DNA of 53,711 bases. Source: an uncultured Clostridia bacterium. GTDB lineage: Bacteria; Bacillota; Clostridia; Christensenellales; UBA3700. The notes beneath the pieces were generated by a model. It worked only from the letters and a program-made list of their open reading frames with translations. It was not told the DNA's origin and made no database searches. The stretch covers positions 1 through 53,711 of the forward strand of contig CALGRX010000005.1 of the NCBI GenBank assembly GCA_937880755.1. The letters run 5' to 3'. How positions within the stretch are numbered: the stretch's first letter is position 1; every line of letters begins with the position of its first letter. Position numbers and translations under genes: made by a program. Of the stretch, positions 43,413-51,043 are shown piece after piece.

Positions 43413-43781
43413 ATGCGTAAATTCAACGTAAACGTAAACGGCAAAAATTACGCCGTAGAAGTAGAAGAAATAGGCGGAGCAACCGTCGCAACAGCTCCCG
43501 TAGCAACTACCCAAGCAACCGCAGCTGTTGCACCTAAGGCAGCTCCTGCTCCCGTGGCGGCACCTGCAGGTGGCAAGGCAGTCAACGCTCCAATGCCGGG
43601 TCTTGTCAAGAAACTTTGTTTTGACAACGGCGCGACCGTCAAAGAGGGCGATACTATCGTAATTTTGGAAGCAATGAAGATGGACACTCCTGTAGTTGCC
43701 AGCGCAAGCGGAGTTATCACATATTCTACCACCGCGGGTACCAACGTAGATACCGGCGCGGTATTGTGTACTATAGCATAA
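43413..43781 (+). CDS. Biotin carboxyl carrier protein
   Basis: 122 residues. A Lys/Asn-rich N-terminal strand region (MRKFNVNVNGKNYAVEVEEI) is followed by an Ala/Pro-rich flexible linker (~22-55) and a biotinyl domain. The biotin-accepting lysine is K89 in EAMKM, preceded by APMPG. It swings carboxybiotin between the carboxyltransferase(s) and OadB. This is the 1.3S/DcpC-like form, encoded apart from OadA. AGGAG precedes the start. Confidence 0.94.
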   Translation: MRKFNVNVNGKNYAVEVEEIGGATVATAPVATTQATAAVAPKAAPAPVAAPAGGKAVNAPMPGLVKKLCFDNGATVKEGDTIVILEAMKMDTPVVASASGVITYSTTAGTNVDTGAVLCTIA

Positions 43782-43797
43782 TTTTGGAGGAAAGACC

Positions 43798-45267
43798 GTG
43801 AACTTTTTTCTTACTCTACCATCGTTCTCTCTGGTAGACTCGCTCAAAAATCTGTGGTACAGCACGGGTTTTATGACCTCGCTCACACCTATATGGCAAA
43901 ACCTTATTATGATGGCGATAGCGTGCTTGCTCATATACCTTGCCGTAGCCAAAGAGTTTGAACCAAACCTTTTGCTTGCGATTGGTTTCGGTATGTTTAT
44001 CATCAACATACCCGGAGCGTATTCTATCTTGTACGGAACGTTGGGGTACGACGTAACCTTCGTTGGCTCACAAGAACAAATCAACGCGCTGATATCGGCG
44101 GGCGTTCTCAACGAAGCGGGACAATTTATGTACAACGGCAGTGTCATAGCGGGCACCGTTCCCGAGCTTGCCCAAATGTTAGGCATAACCTTACCTAACG
44201 GCGCTAGCGCGATTACTCAGTTGCATATCGTAGAAGAAAAGATTGCCGAAATCGTCGGCGGATATCAATCTCTTTTTGCGGGCAATTCGGCGTTTGACGG
44301 CGTCACTCTCACCGAGCAGATGACTATCAACCACACAGTAGTTGCCGACCAAGGCTTATTCTACTATCTCTATAAGGGTGTAGAATGGGTTATCTATCCG
44401 CCTCTCATCTTCTTAGGTATAGGCGCAATGACCGACTTTGGCCCGCTCATTGCCAATCCAAAGAGTTTGTTGCTCGGTGCGGCGGCCCAACTTGGTATTT
44501 TCGTTACGTTTATTATTGCGGTTAATATCGGATTTACAGGCGAAGAAGCCTCTGCGATCGGTATCATCGGCGGCGCAGACGGACCTACGGCAATTTACGT
44601 TACCACCAAGCTAGCGGCTCACTTGTTGCCTGCAATAGCGGTAGCGGCATATTCATACATGGCGCTCATCAAGGTTATTCAACCGCCTATCATGAAGTTG
44701 CTCACCACCAAGGAAGAGAGAAAGATCGTTATGGAACAGCTCAGACCCGTTTCCAAGACCGAGAAGGTTATCTTCCCGTTGGCAGTAACGGCAATCGTAG
44801 GCATAATTCTTCCATCGGCTATACCGCTTTTGGGTATGTTGATGCTGGGCAACCTTATGAAGGAGTCGGGCGTAGTACCAAGACTCGTTCGCACTGCTTC
44901 CAACGAACTTATCAATATCATCACGATATTGCTCGGCTTGTTGGTAGGTACCAAGGCAACTGCCGACGTCTTCCTCAACACGCAGACCTTGCTCATTATC
45001 ATCATCGGCGTATGCGCATTCTCCTTTGGTACGGCGGGCGGACTTATCATCGGCAAGATTATGTGCAAGCTTTCTAGGGGCAAAATCAATCCGCTCATCG
45101 GTGCGGCGGGAGTATCCGCTGTGCCAATGGCTGCGAGAATTGCCCACAACGTAGGACAAGAAGAAAATCCAAGCAACTATCTGCTTATGCACGCTATGGG
45201 ACCTAACGTCGCAGGCGTTATCGGCTCCGCGGTAGCCGCAGGCGTATTGCTCGCAATATTCGCATAA
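43798..45267 (+). CDS. oadB: Na+-pumping decarboxylase beta subunit (OadB/MmdB)
   Basis: 489 residues with about ten hydrophobic segments. Carries out decarboxylation of carboxybiotin coupled to Na+ export. The signature GGADGPTAIYVTTKLA, with the conserved aspartate, lies at ~258-273, and the GLLVGTKATADVFL and GNLMKESGVVPRL segments are conserved. It is ~60-100 residues longer than many OadB because of an insert at ~85-185 (a soluble, extracytoplasmic-looking segment). The start is GTG 43798 with GGAGG 7 nt upstream. Confidence 0.93.
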   Translation: MNFFLTLPSFSLVDSLKNLWYSTGFMTSLTPIWQNLIMMAIACLLIYLAVAKEFEPNLLLAIGFGMFIINIPGAYSILYGTLGYDVTFVGSQEQINALISAGVLNEAGQFMYNGSVIAGTVPELAQMLGITLPNGASAITQLHIVEEKIAEIVGGYQSLFAGNSAFDGVTLTEQMTINHTVVADQGLFYYLYKGVEWVIYPPLIFLGIGAMTDFGPLIANPKSLLLGAAAQLGIFVTFIIAVNIGFTGEEASAIGIIGGADGPTAIYVTTKLAAHLLPAIAVAAYSYMALIKVIQPPIMKLLTTKEERKIVMEQLRPVSKTEKVIFPLAVTAIVGIILPSAIPLLGMLMLGNLMKESGVVPRLVRTASNELINIITILLGLLVGTKATADVFLNTQTLLIIIIGVCAFSFGTAGGLIIGKIMCKLSRGKINPLIGAAGVSAVPMAARIAHNVGQEENPSNYLLMHAMGPNVAGVIGSAVAAGVLLAIFA

Positions 45268-45293
45268 GCCACAAACTAAATAGAGGTGTTATT

Positions 45294-46691
45294 ATGGTAA
45301 AACTTACAGAAACAATTTTGCGTGACGCGCATCAGTCGCAAGCCGCAACGAGAATGAGACTTGACGAGATGTTGCCAATGGCTTCCAAACTCGACGAAGT
45401 AGGATATTATTCTATAGAATGTTGGGGTGGAGCAACCTTCGACGCTTGTTTGAGATTTCTCAACGAAGACCCATGGGATAGACTTAGACAACTCAAAAAG
45501 GCTATGCCTAAGACTAAATTGCAGATGCTTCTCAGAGGACAAAATATCCTCGGTTACAAGCACTATGCTGACGACGTGGTGGACGAGTTTGTCAAGAAGT
45601 CGATTGAAAACGGTATAGACGTAATCCGTATCTTCGACGCACTCAACGACAAGCGTAATATGGAGCAAGCAATGAAGAGTTGCAAGAAGTACGGCGCGGT
45701 TTGCGAAGCAACCATCTCTTATACCACAAGCCCCGTACACACCAACGAGTACTTTATCAAGTTAGCCAAAGAACTCGAAGACATGGGCGCAGACAACATT
45801 TGTATCAAGGATATGGCGGGCATCTTGCTACCTTACGTAGCTTACGACCTCGTCAAGGGTATGAAAGCCGTGCTCAAGCCCGAGACGCTCATTCACGTGC
45901 ACACTCACCAGACGGCTGGCACGGGCAACCAAACCTACCTCAAGTGCATCGAGGCGGGCGCCGATATCATAGATACTGCGCTCAGCGCACTCGGCAACGG
46001 TACTTCTCAACCTGCTACCGAGCCAATGGTTGCTATTTTGCAAAACACCCCATACGATACGGGCATCGACCTCAAGACGGTATCCGACCTCTCCAATATG
46101 TTCGTGCCTGTCGCGGACAGACTCAAGAAGGACGGTTGGCTCACTGACAAGTCGCTCAAGACCGACGTCAACGCCCTTATTTACCAAGTACCGGGCGGTA
46201 TGCTTTCCAACCTCGTAGGACAACTCAAGAAGCTCGGCGCTATGGACAAATACGAGCAAGTGCTTGCCGAAGTTCCTAACGTTAGGAAGGACCTCGGCTA
46301 TCCGCCACTCGTAACTCCTACCAGCCAAATCGTCGGCACGCAAGCCGTGTTCAACATCGTGTCGGGCGAGAGATACAAGATGGTTTCCGCCGAGACCAAG
46401 GGACTTTTGAGAGGAGAGTACGGTCAACTCCCTGCCGAGCCAAATCCCGAAATTATCAAGAAGATTCTCGGCGACGAAGAGAGAATTACTTGCCGTCCCG
46501 CAGATAGACTGCAACCCGAACTCGACAAGTATAGAGAAGAAATCAAAGAGTATATCGAGCAAGACGAAGACGTACTTTCTTACGCGCTCTTCCCTCAAGT
46601 CGCTCTCAACTACTTCAAGTACCGCCAAGCCAACAAATATCACGTCGATAGCGAAGTTGGCGACGTCGCCAAGGGTATTCAAGTAGTCTAA
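45294..46691 (+). CDS. oadA: Oxaloacetate decarboxylase alpha / pyruvate carboxylase subunit B carboxyltransferase
   Basis: 465 residues. TIM-barrel carboxyltransferase with the metal site start ETILRDAHQS (~6-15), catalytic lysine region NICIKDMAGIL (~165) and HVHTHQTAGTG (~200-210), followed by the PYC/OadA conserved domain (~300-460). There is no biotinyl domain, in keeping with the separate carrier protein, as in PycB or the 5S subunit of transcarboxylase. Its substrate should be oxaloacetate/pyruvate. It is the last gene of the operon and is followed by a terminator. Confidence 0.92.
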   Translation: MVKLTETILRDAHQSQAATRMRLDEMLPMASKLDEVGYYSIECWGGATFDACLRFLNEDPWDRLRQLKKAMPKTKLQMLLRGQNILGYKHYADDVVDEFVKKSIENGIDVIRIFDALNDKRNMEQAMKSCKKYGAVCEATISYTTSPVHTNEYFIKLAKELEDMGADNICIKDMAGILLPYVAYDLVKGMKAVLKPETLIHVHTHQTAGTGNQTYLKCIEAGADIIDTALSALGNGTSQPATEPMVAILQNTPYDTGIDLKTVSDLSNMFVPVADRLKKDGWLTDKSLKTDVNALIYQVPGGMLSNLVGQLKKLGAMDKYEQVLAEVPNVRKDLGYPPLVTPTSQIVGTQAVFNIVSGERYKMVSAETKGLLRGEYGQLPAEPNPEIIKKILGDEERITCRPADRLQPELDKYREEIKEYIEQDEDVLSYALFPQVALNYFKYRQANKYHVDSEVGDVAKGIQVV

Positions 46692-46721
46692 AACTTGACA
46701 AAATCTATAAATAATGATAAC

Positions 46722-46756
46722 AAAAACGACTTCTATATTTTAGAGGTCGTTTTTTG
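46722..46756 (+). terminator. Intrinsic terminator after oadA
   Basis: AACGACTTCTA pairs with TAGAGGTCGTT (one G-U) over a TATTT loop, flanked by an A run and a T run (46722-46756). Confidence 0.88.
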
Positions 46757-46875
46757 TATTATATTGTTCAATGATATGTATGTCATTCCGCTGTGTACAT
46801 TTTGCATAAGCAAAGCGTAGCGTGGCATTGTTATGTATTGCGCCTCGTGCATTGGCAATCTCAAAACAATATAAA

Positions 46876-46923
46876 AGCCGCTTTGTGCAAAGGTAGGTTT
46901 CAACGCAGTTGACGGAGGGATTG
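46876..46923 (+). repeat. Dispersed ~48-bp repeat, copy 1
   Basis: Shares TTTGTGCAAAGG and ACGCAGTTGACGGAGGGAT with copy 2 at 49137-49185; the two differ at about six positions. The first part is a degenerate palindrome around TTTGTGCAAA. It resembles REP/MITE-type elements common in gut Clostridia. Confidence 0.75.
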
Positions 46924-46961
46924 ACCTATTGCATAGTATCACAAGCCTTTGCAAATACTTC

Positions 46962-46996
46962 TTTACTTTCCCCCGTATTTTTGGTACAATCTATCT
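46962..46996 (+). promoter_or_regulatory. surE promoter, predicted leaderless
   Basis: TTTACT (46962-46967), 17 nt, TACAAT (46985-46990), then 6 nt to the ATG at 46997. No ribosome binding site. Confidence 0.65.
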
Positions 46997-47737
46997 ATGA
47001 ATATTCTTATTGTCAACGACGACGGAGTATATGCAAGCGGTATCACTACGCTTGCCAAGGCGCTTAGTCCCAACCACAAGGTGACGGTAGTTGCACCGCA
47101 CAAGCAAATGTCGGGCAAGAGCCACTCTATGTCTTTTCACGAATGTGTCAATTATATCAAGCTCGACCTCATAGACGGCGTAGATTGCTATGCCACGTCC
47201 GGCACGCCTGCCGACTGTGTCAAGATGGGTATCGACCTTATTTTGGGCTACAAGCCCGATCTTGTCATCAGTGGTATCAACAACGGTTACAACCTCGGTA
47301 CCGACGTGCTATATTCGGGCACTGTGGGCGCAAGTGTAGAAGCCGCTCTTATGAGCGTTCCTTCACTTGCCGTATCGCAAAATTATCATCTCGACAATTA
47401 CACCTATTCGGCGGATTTTGTTGCCCGTCATTTAGACAGTCTATATCGTATGCTTACCACGGCGTGCTCTATACTCAGTATCAATATCCCGTATTGCGAT
47501 GCTAGGTATATCAAGGGCGTCAAGTTCGCCAAGATAGGCAACCACGTCTACACCGACAACTACGTAGACTGTGGCTTGGACGGCTATCTTCTCACGGGCG
47601 AGCCTATCGAGGATATCGAAAACGAGGACGACGCCGACGTGAGATACATCCGCGAGGGCTATATCACTATTTCGCCCGTGCGTGCCGATTTCAACGACTA
47701 CACGGCGTATCAAATTCTCAAGGACATCGACTTATGA
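46997..47737 (+). CDS. surE: 5'/3'-nucleotidase SurE
   Basis: 246 residues. Metal-dependent phosphatase of nucleoside monophosphates. The N-terminus MNILIVNDDG carries the D8-D9 metal ligands. SGKSHS (~39-44), TPADCVKMG and SGINNGYNLGTDVLYSGTVGA (~85-105) are the remaining active-site blocks. The ATG at 46997 gives the exact family N-terminus. It overlaps the next gene by 4 nt (ATGA). Confidence 0.95.
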   Translation: MNILIVNDDGVYASGITTLAKALSPNHKVTVVAPHKQMSGKSHSMSFHECVNYIKLDLIDGVDCYATSGTPADCVKMGIDLILGYKPDLVISGINNGYNLGTDVLYSGTVGASVEAALMSVPSLAVSQNYHLDNYTYSADFVARHLDSLYRMLTTACSILSINIPYCDARYIKGVKFAKIGNHVYTDNYVDCGLDGYLLTGEPIEDIENEDDADVRYIREGYITISPVRADFNDYTAYQILKDIDL

Positions 47738-48966
47738 GAGTAGTAGTCATAGGCGGAGGAGCAGCGGGGATATTTTGCGCAGGACTCGTAGCCGAGGGCG
47801 GCAACGAATGTATTTTGCTCGAAAAAAACGAGCGTATCGGCAAAAAACTCTATATCACGGGCAAGGGTAGATGCAACGTCACTCACTGTTGCGCCGCCCG
47901 AGATTTTCTCGAGGGCGTAGTCACCAACGCCAAGTTTTTGACCTCGGCAATCTATCAATTTCCGCCTCAGTCCACCATAGACTTTCTAGAAAGCCACGGT
48001 GTACCTACCAAAGTCGAGCGTGGCGACAGAGTTTTCCCCGTATCCGACAAAGCCAACGATGTAATATCGGCTTTTGAGAAGTTCGCTCGTAGCAACGGAG
48101 TACAAATCAAACTCAACACGATGGTCAAAGAAATCGTCGTAGAGGACGGCAAAATTGTTGGCGTCAAGACGGATAACGAATTTATCCCTTGCGATAGAGT
48201 GGTAGTTGCCACGGGGGGCAAGTCGTATTCTTCCACCGGCTCCACGGGTGACGGCTATATCTTAGCCAATAGGCTCGGACACAATATAATCGAGCCTAAG
48301 CCCGCCTTATCGGCACTTATTGCTGACGGAGTAGACGGACTAGCCGGACTTTCTCTCAAAAACGTTACCGCCACGGCAATAGTGGACGGCAAGAGCATTG
48401 ACAGTCATTTTGGCGAAATGCTTTTTACTCACGACGGACTAAGCGGACCCATTATTCTCACTTTGTCTAGTCTTATCAACAGATACTACAAGGGTGGTAA
48501 ATTCAACGCTCAAGTCAAGGTGGCTATCGACCTCAAGCCCGCGCTTGACGAGGCTCAACTCGACGGTAGGTTGCTCCGAGATTTTTCCGCCAATCCCAAC
48601 TGTGCAATCAAAAACGTCCTTACTTCACTTATGCCCAAGTCTTTGATACCGATAGTGTTGTCGGGGGCGCAAATCCCACCTACTGTGACCGTCAATTCCG
48701 TCACCAAAGCTCAGCGCGCAAGACTTTTGACAACGATCAAGCACCTTACCTTCGATATCGATGATATGGCACGCCTTGACTTTGCCATAGTCACCAATGG
48801 CGGAGTGGACGTGAGTCAAATCAGCCCCAAGACTATGGAGAGTAAGCTTGTCGAGGGTTTGTACTTCGTAGGCGAGGTGTTGGACGTGGACGCTTATACG
48901 GGCGGATACAATATCCAAATAGCCCTCTCTACCGCTGTCAGCGCCGCCAAAGCCTGCATTGAATGA
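47734..48966 (+). CDS. NAD(P)/FAD-dependent oxidoreductase, BaiN/HI0933 family
   Basis: 410 residues. The FAD-binding motif VIGGGAAGIFCAG is at the N-terminus, ITGKGRCNVTH at ~40-50 and VVATGGKSYSSTGSTGDGY at ~145-165. The C-terminal GGVDVSQISPKTMESKLVEGLYFVGEVLDVDAYTGGYN block is the family hallmark. Substrate is unknown; the family includes the proposed bile-acid enzyme BaiN but most members are uncharacterised. Start and surE stop overlap by 4 nt. Confidence 0.93.
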   Translation: MRVVVIGGGAAGIFCAGLVAEGGNECILLEKNERIGKKLYITGKGRCNVTHCCAARDFLEGVVTNAKFLTSAIYQFPPQSTIDFLESHGVPTKVERGDRVFPVSDKANDVISAFEKFARSNGVQIKLNTMVKEIVVEDGKIVGVKTDNEFIPCDRVVVATGGKSYSSTGSTGDGYILANRLGHNIIEPKPALSALIADGVDGLAGLSLKNVTATAIVDGKSIDSHFGEMLFTHDGLSGPIILTLSSLINRYYKGGKFNAQVKVAIDLKPALDEAQLDGRLLRDFSANPNCAIKNVLTSLMPKSLIPIVLSGAQIPPTVTVNSVTKAQRARLLTTIKHLTFDIDDMARLDFAIVTNGGVDVSQISPKTMESKLVEGLYFVGEVLDVDAYTGGYNIQIALSTAVSAAKACIE

Positions 48967-49092
48967 CAACCTAATAATTTTACGTCTAAACTAAAATTTG
49001 CATAGATTCGTTAGGATATTACTTAACGTTTATATTTAAGCAAGCGTAGAGTAATAATATTGTCAAAAATTGTATATACAGCGTTTTTGTAC

Positions 49093-49121
49093 TTGAAAAA
49101 GAGTATATAATAATATATAAT
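49093..49121 (+). promoter_or_regulatory. Promoter reading into the repeat element and cmk
   Basis: TTGAAA (49093-49098), 17-nt spacer, TATAAT (49116-49121). Transcription from ~49128 would give a ~330-nt leader for cmk or a separate small RNA. Confidence 0.65.
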
Positions 49122-49136
49122 TAAACTACAATAATT

Positions 49137-49185
49137 AGCCTCCTTTGTGCAAAGGGAGGTGTCGACGCAGTTGACGGAGGGATCG
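49137..49185 (+). repeat. Dispersed ~48-bp repeat, copy 2
   Basis: Contains the palindrome CCTCCTTTGTGCAAAGGGAGG (one base unpaired) and ACGCAGTTGACGGAGGGAT, shared with copy 1 at 46876-46923 in the same orientation. Confidence 0.8.
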
Positions 49186-49214
49186 TTAGCCGTCCTATGT
49201 GTTCGGGAAGGTGG

Positions 49215-49337
49215 TCTTACGGCATATCTACATCGTTATGCTTTGTCGAATTTGCTGTTGTGCTTAGTCACGTACAATGAGTATGCTCCGGTCGCCCAAT
49301 CCTCGTTTTTCGCCTAACTCGTACCTATGCCGTAAGA
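49215..49337. repeat. Perfect 12-bp inverted repeat bounding a 99-bp core
   Basis: TCTTACGGCATA (49215-49226) and TATGCCGTAAGA (49326-49337) are perfect inverted copies. GTGG before the left arm and CCAC after the right arm (two unpaired A) extend the pairing. A small CCAC-GAA-GTGG hairpin follows immediately. The element could be a MITE-like insertion or a structured RNA. Confidence 0.65.
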
Positions 49338-49458
49338 AAACCACGAAGTGGTGGAAAGGGTGTCAAATTATTATTGTTATACAATAGGTGTGAAACCACA
49401 CTATAATATTACATTTAGCCTTTTTCATAAGGCAAGTTGCAGTACAAAAGGAGAAATT

Positions 49459-50127
49459 ATGATCAACGTAGCCATTGACGGACCAAGCGGAGCAGGCAAG
49501 AGCACTATCAGCAAAATGGTTGCCGAAAAACTCGGAATTACTTATCTTGACACAGGCGCAATGTATAGAGCCGTAGCGCTCTACGTTCACCGCAAGGGCA
49601 TTGACGTCAACGACCCAGAGAGAGTCGTACCGCTTTTGGACGAAATAGTCATATCTTTTGAGCTCAAGGACGGACAAAAGATAATCTTGCTCAACGGCGA
49701 GGACGTATCCCAAGCGATAAGGGAGCATCACGTTTCCAAGCTCGCTTCCGACGTGTCCAAAATTCCTGCCGTTCGCAAGTTTTTGGTAGCTATGCAACGC
49801 AAAATCGCCGAAACTACCGACGTGGTACTAGACGGCAGAGATATTACTAGCTACGTATTGCCTAACGCCAAATACAAGTTCTACCTTACGGCAACAGCCG
49901 AGGAGAGAGCAACGAGAAGGTACAAAGAGCTCACCGCCAAGGGTCAAGAGGTAGACTTTGAACGAATTCTCAACGACATAATCGACCGCGATTACAATGA
50001 TATGAACAGAGATTTTGCACCGCTCGTGCAGACTCAAGACTCGGTGTATATCGACAGTACCCACCTATCGATAGACGAAGTAGCTAATATCATCATAGCC
50101 ACCGTCACGGGTGCAGCCAATCGTTGA
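49459..50127 (+). CDS. cmk: Cytidylate kinase
   Basis: 222 residues. Phosphorylates CMP and dCMP. P-loop GPSGAGKST lies at ~8-16, DTGAMYRA at ~33-40 and the LDGRDITSYVLPNAKYKFYLTA block at ~135-156. The start at 49459 has AAAGGAG 5 nt upstream; an earlier in-frame start at 49348 lies in the repeat region. It opens the cmk-plsC-ispH/S1 cluster, conserved in Clostridia. Confidence 0.96.
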   Translation: MINVAIDGPSGAGKSTISKMVAEKLGITYLDTGAMYRAVALYVHRKGIDVNDPERVVPLLDEIVISFELKDGQKIILLNGEDVSQAIREHHVSKLASDVSKIPAVRKFLVAMQRKIAETTDVVLDGRDITSYVLPNAKYKFYLTATAEERATRRYKELTAKGQEVDFERILNDIIDRDYNDMNRDFAPLVQTQDSVYIDSTHLSIDEVANIIIATVTGAANR

Positions 50128-50275
50128 CCCTATGGTTGAGCATCTTTCAAGCGCAAGAGCGTTGAATATCGCAATACAAGACTAAACCTACAAAAACGAG
50201 ATAATACTTCAATAAGCCTACGTATCGCGACCAACCGACTAATCAAAAATATTAGGCTAAATTTTGGAGAATAAA

Positions 50276-51040
50276 GTGGAAAGTAACAAATACCAAACAA
50301 AGACAACTACAACCGACAGAGTCCAAGTCGACAAACACGTCAAAGAGGCGAAAAAACATCCTCAAGATTGGTTGATTTATCGCATAATAGGCAAAGTAGG
50401 CAGAGTTTTGGCTAAGTTTATTTGGCCTACCTTTATCTACGGCAAACGTAATATTATCAAAGGTCGCAAGTGCATTTATATTTGCAATCATTTAGACGCG
50501 CTCGATCCGTTCGTCATAGTAGGTAGGGTGCTCAAAGAAGAGTCCAACGTCGTAATGAAGTCTTCGCTTGCAAACAGTGCATTTTTACGCTACTCTTTGT
50601 ACAATATAGCGGGCGGTATTCCTATCAAGCGCAACGAAAACGACGTTACCGCCGTCAAAAAGATACTTAGTGTGCTCAATCAAAAAAATCAACCGATTTT
50701 GATTTTCCCCGAAGGTACTCGCAATCCTCACGATATCAAAGAGATGATACCGTTCAAAGACGGCACGGCTGTTTTTGCGCTCAAGACCAAGTGCGAGATA
50801 GTACCTATGCTTTATTACAAAAAAATCGGACCTTTCCGCATCAATAGACTTTTTATTGGCAAGCCGTTTGATTTGAGCCAATTTTACAGCCAAAACGGTG
50901 CCGACGCCAAGAGTATGGCGACAGAGTTTATTTATCAAAAAATGCTTGCGCTTAGGGCAGAAATAGACTTTTTCGTAGAAAAGTGCCACTGCGACAAAAA
51001 GAAATTTTTAGCCGAACACAGCGAAGGAGAATTTATCTGA
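50276..51040 (+). CDS. plsC: 1-acyl-sn-glycerol-3-phosphate acyltransferase
   Basis: 254 residues. Makes phosphatidic acid. The acyltransferase HX4D motif is NHLDALD (H72, D77), and FPEGTRNPHD (~145) is the second conserved block. A hydrophilic, Lys/Thr-rich N-terminus of ~30 residues precedes a hydrophobic segment. The start is GTG 50276, 7 nt after GGAGA; a TTG at 50264 is in frame but lies in the ribosome binding site. IspH follows after 3 nt. Confidence 0.93.
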   Translation: MESNKYQTKTTTTDRVQVDKHVKEAKKHPQDWLIYRIIGKVGRVLAKFIWPTFIYGKRNIIKGRKCIYICNHLDALDPFVIVGRVLKEESNVVMKSSLANSAFLRYSLYNIAGGIPIKRNENDVTAVKKILSVLNQKNQPILIFPEGTRNPHDIKEMIPFKDGTAVFALKTKCEIVPMLYYKKIGPFRINRLFIGKPFDLSQFYSQNGADAKSMATEFIYQKMLALRAEIDFFVEKCHCDKKKFLAEHSEGEFI

Positions 51041-51043
51041 TTT

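Larger units (their letters stand above)
46692..46996 (+). other. 305-nt intergenic region with terminator, repeat and surE promoter
   Basis: No credible gene. It contains the oadA terminator (46722-46756), a stretch of atypical composition, repeat copy 1 (46876-46923) and the surE promoter (46962-46990). Confidence 0.6.
48967..49458 (+). other. 492-nt intergenic region with promoter and structured repeat element upstream of cmk
   Basis: The first ~160 nt are AT-rich and end in a strong promoter (49093-49121). From 49137 to about 49360 the DNA is clearly more GC-rich and carries repeat copy 2 and a 12-bp inverted repeat. The last ~90 nt are AT-rich again and lead into the cmk ribosome binding site. 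No open reading frame is credible. Confidence 0.6.

Noticed and set aside
45828..46682. 284-codon reverse-strand frame across oadA
   Set aside because: Antisense shadow of a conserved TIM-barrel gene, with no start signals.
46733..46954. Short reverse-strand frame in the oadA-surE gap
   Set aside because: It runs through the terminator and the repeat, with no ribosome binding site or homology I recognise.
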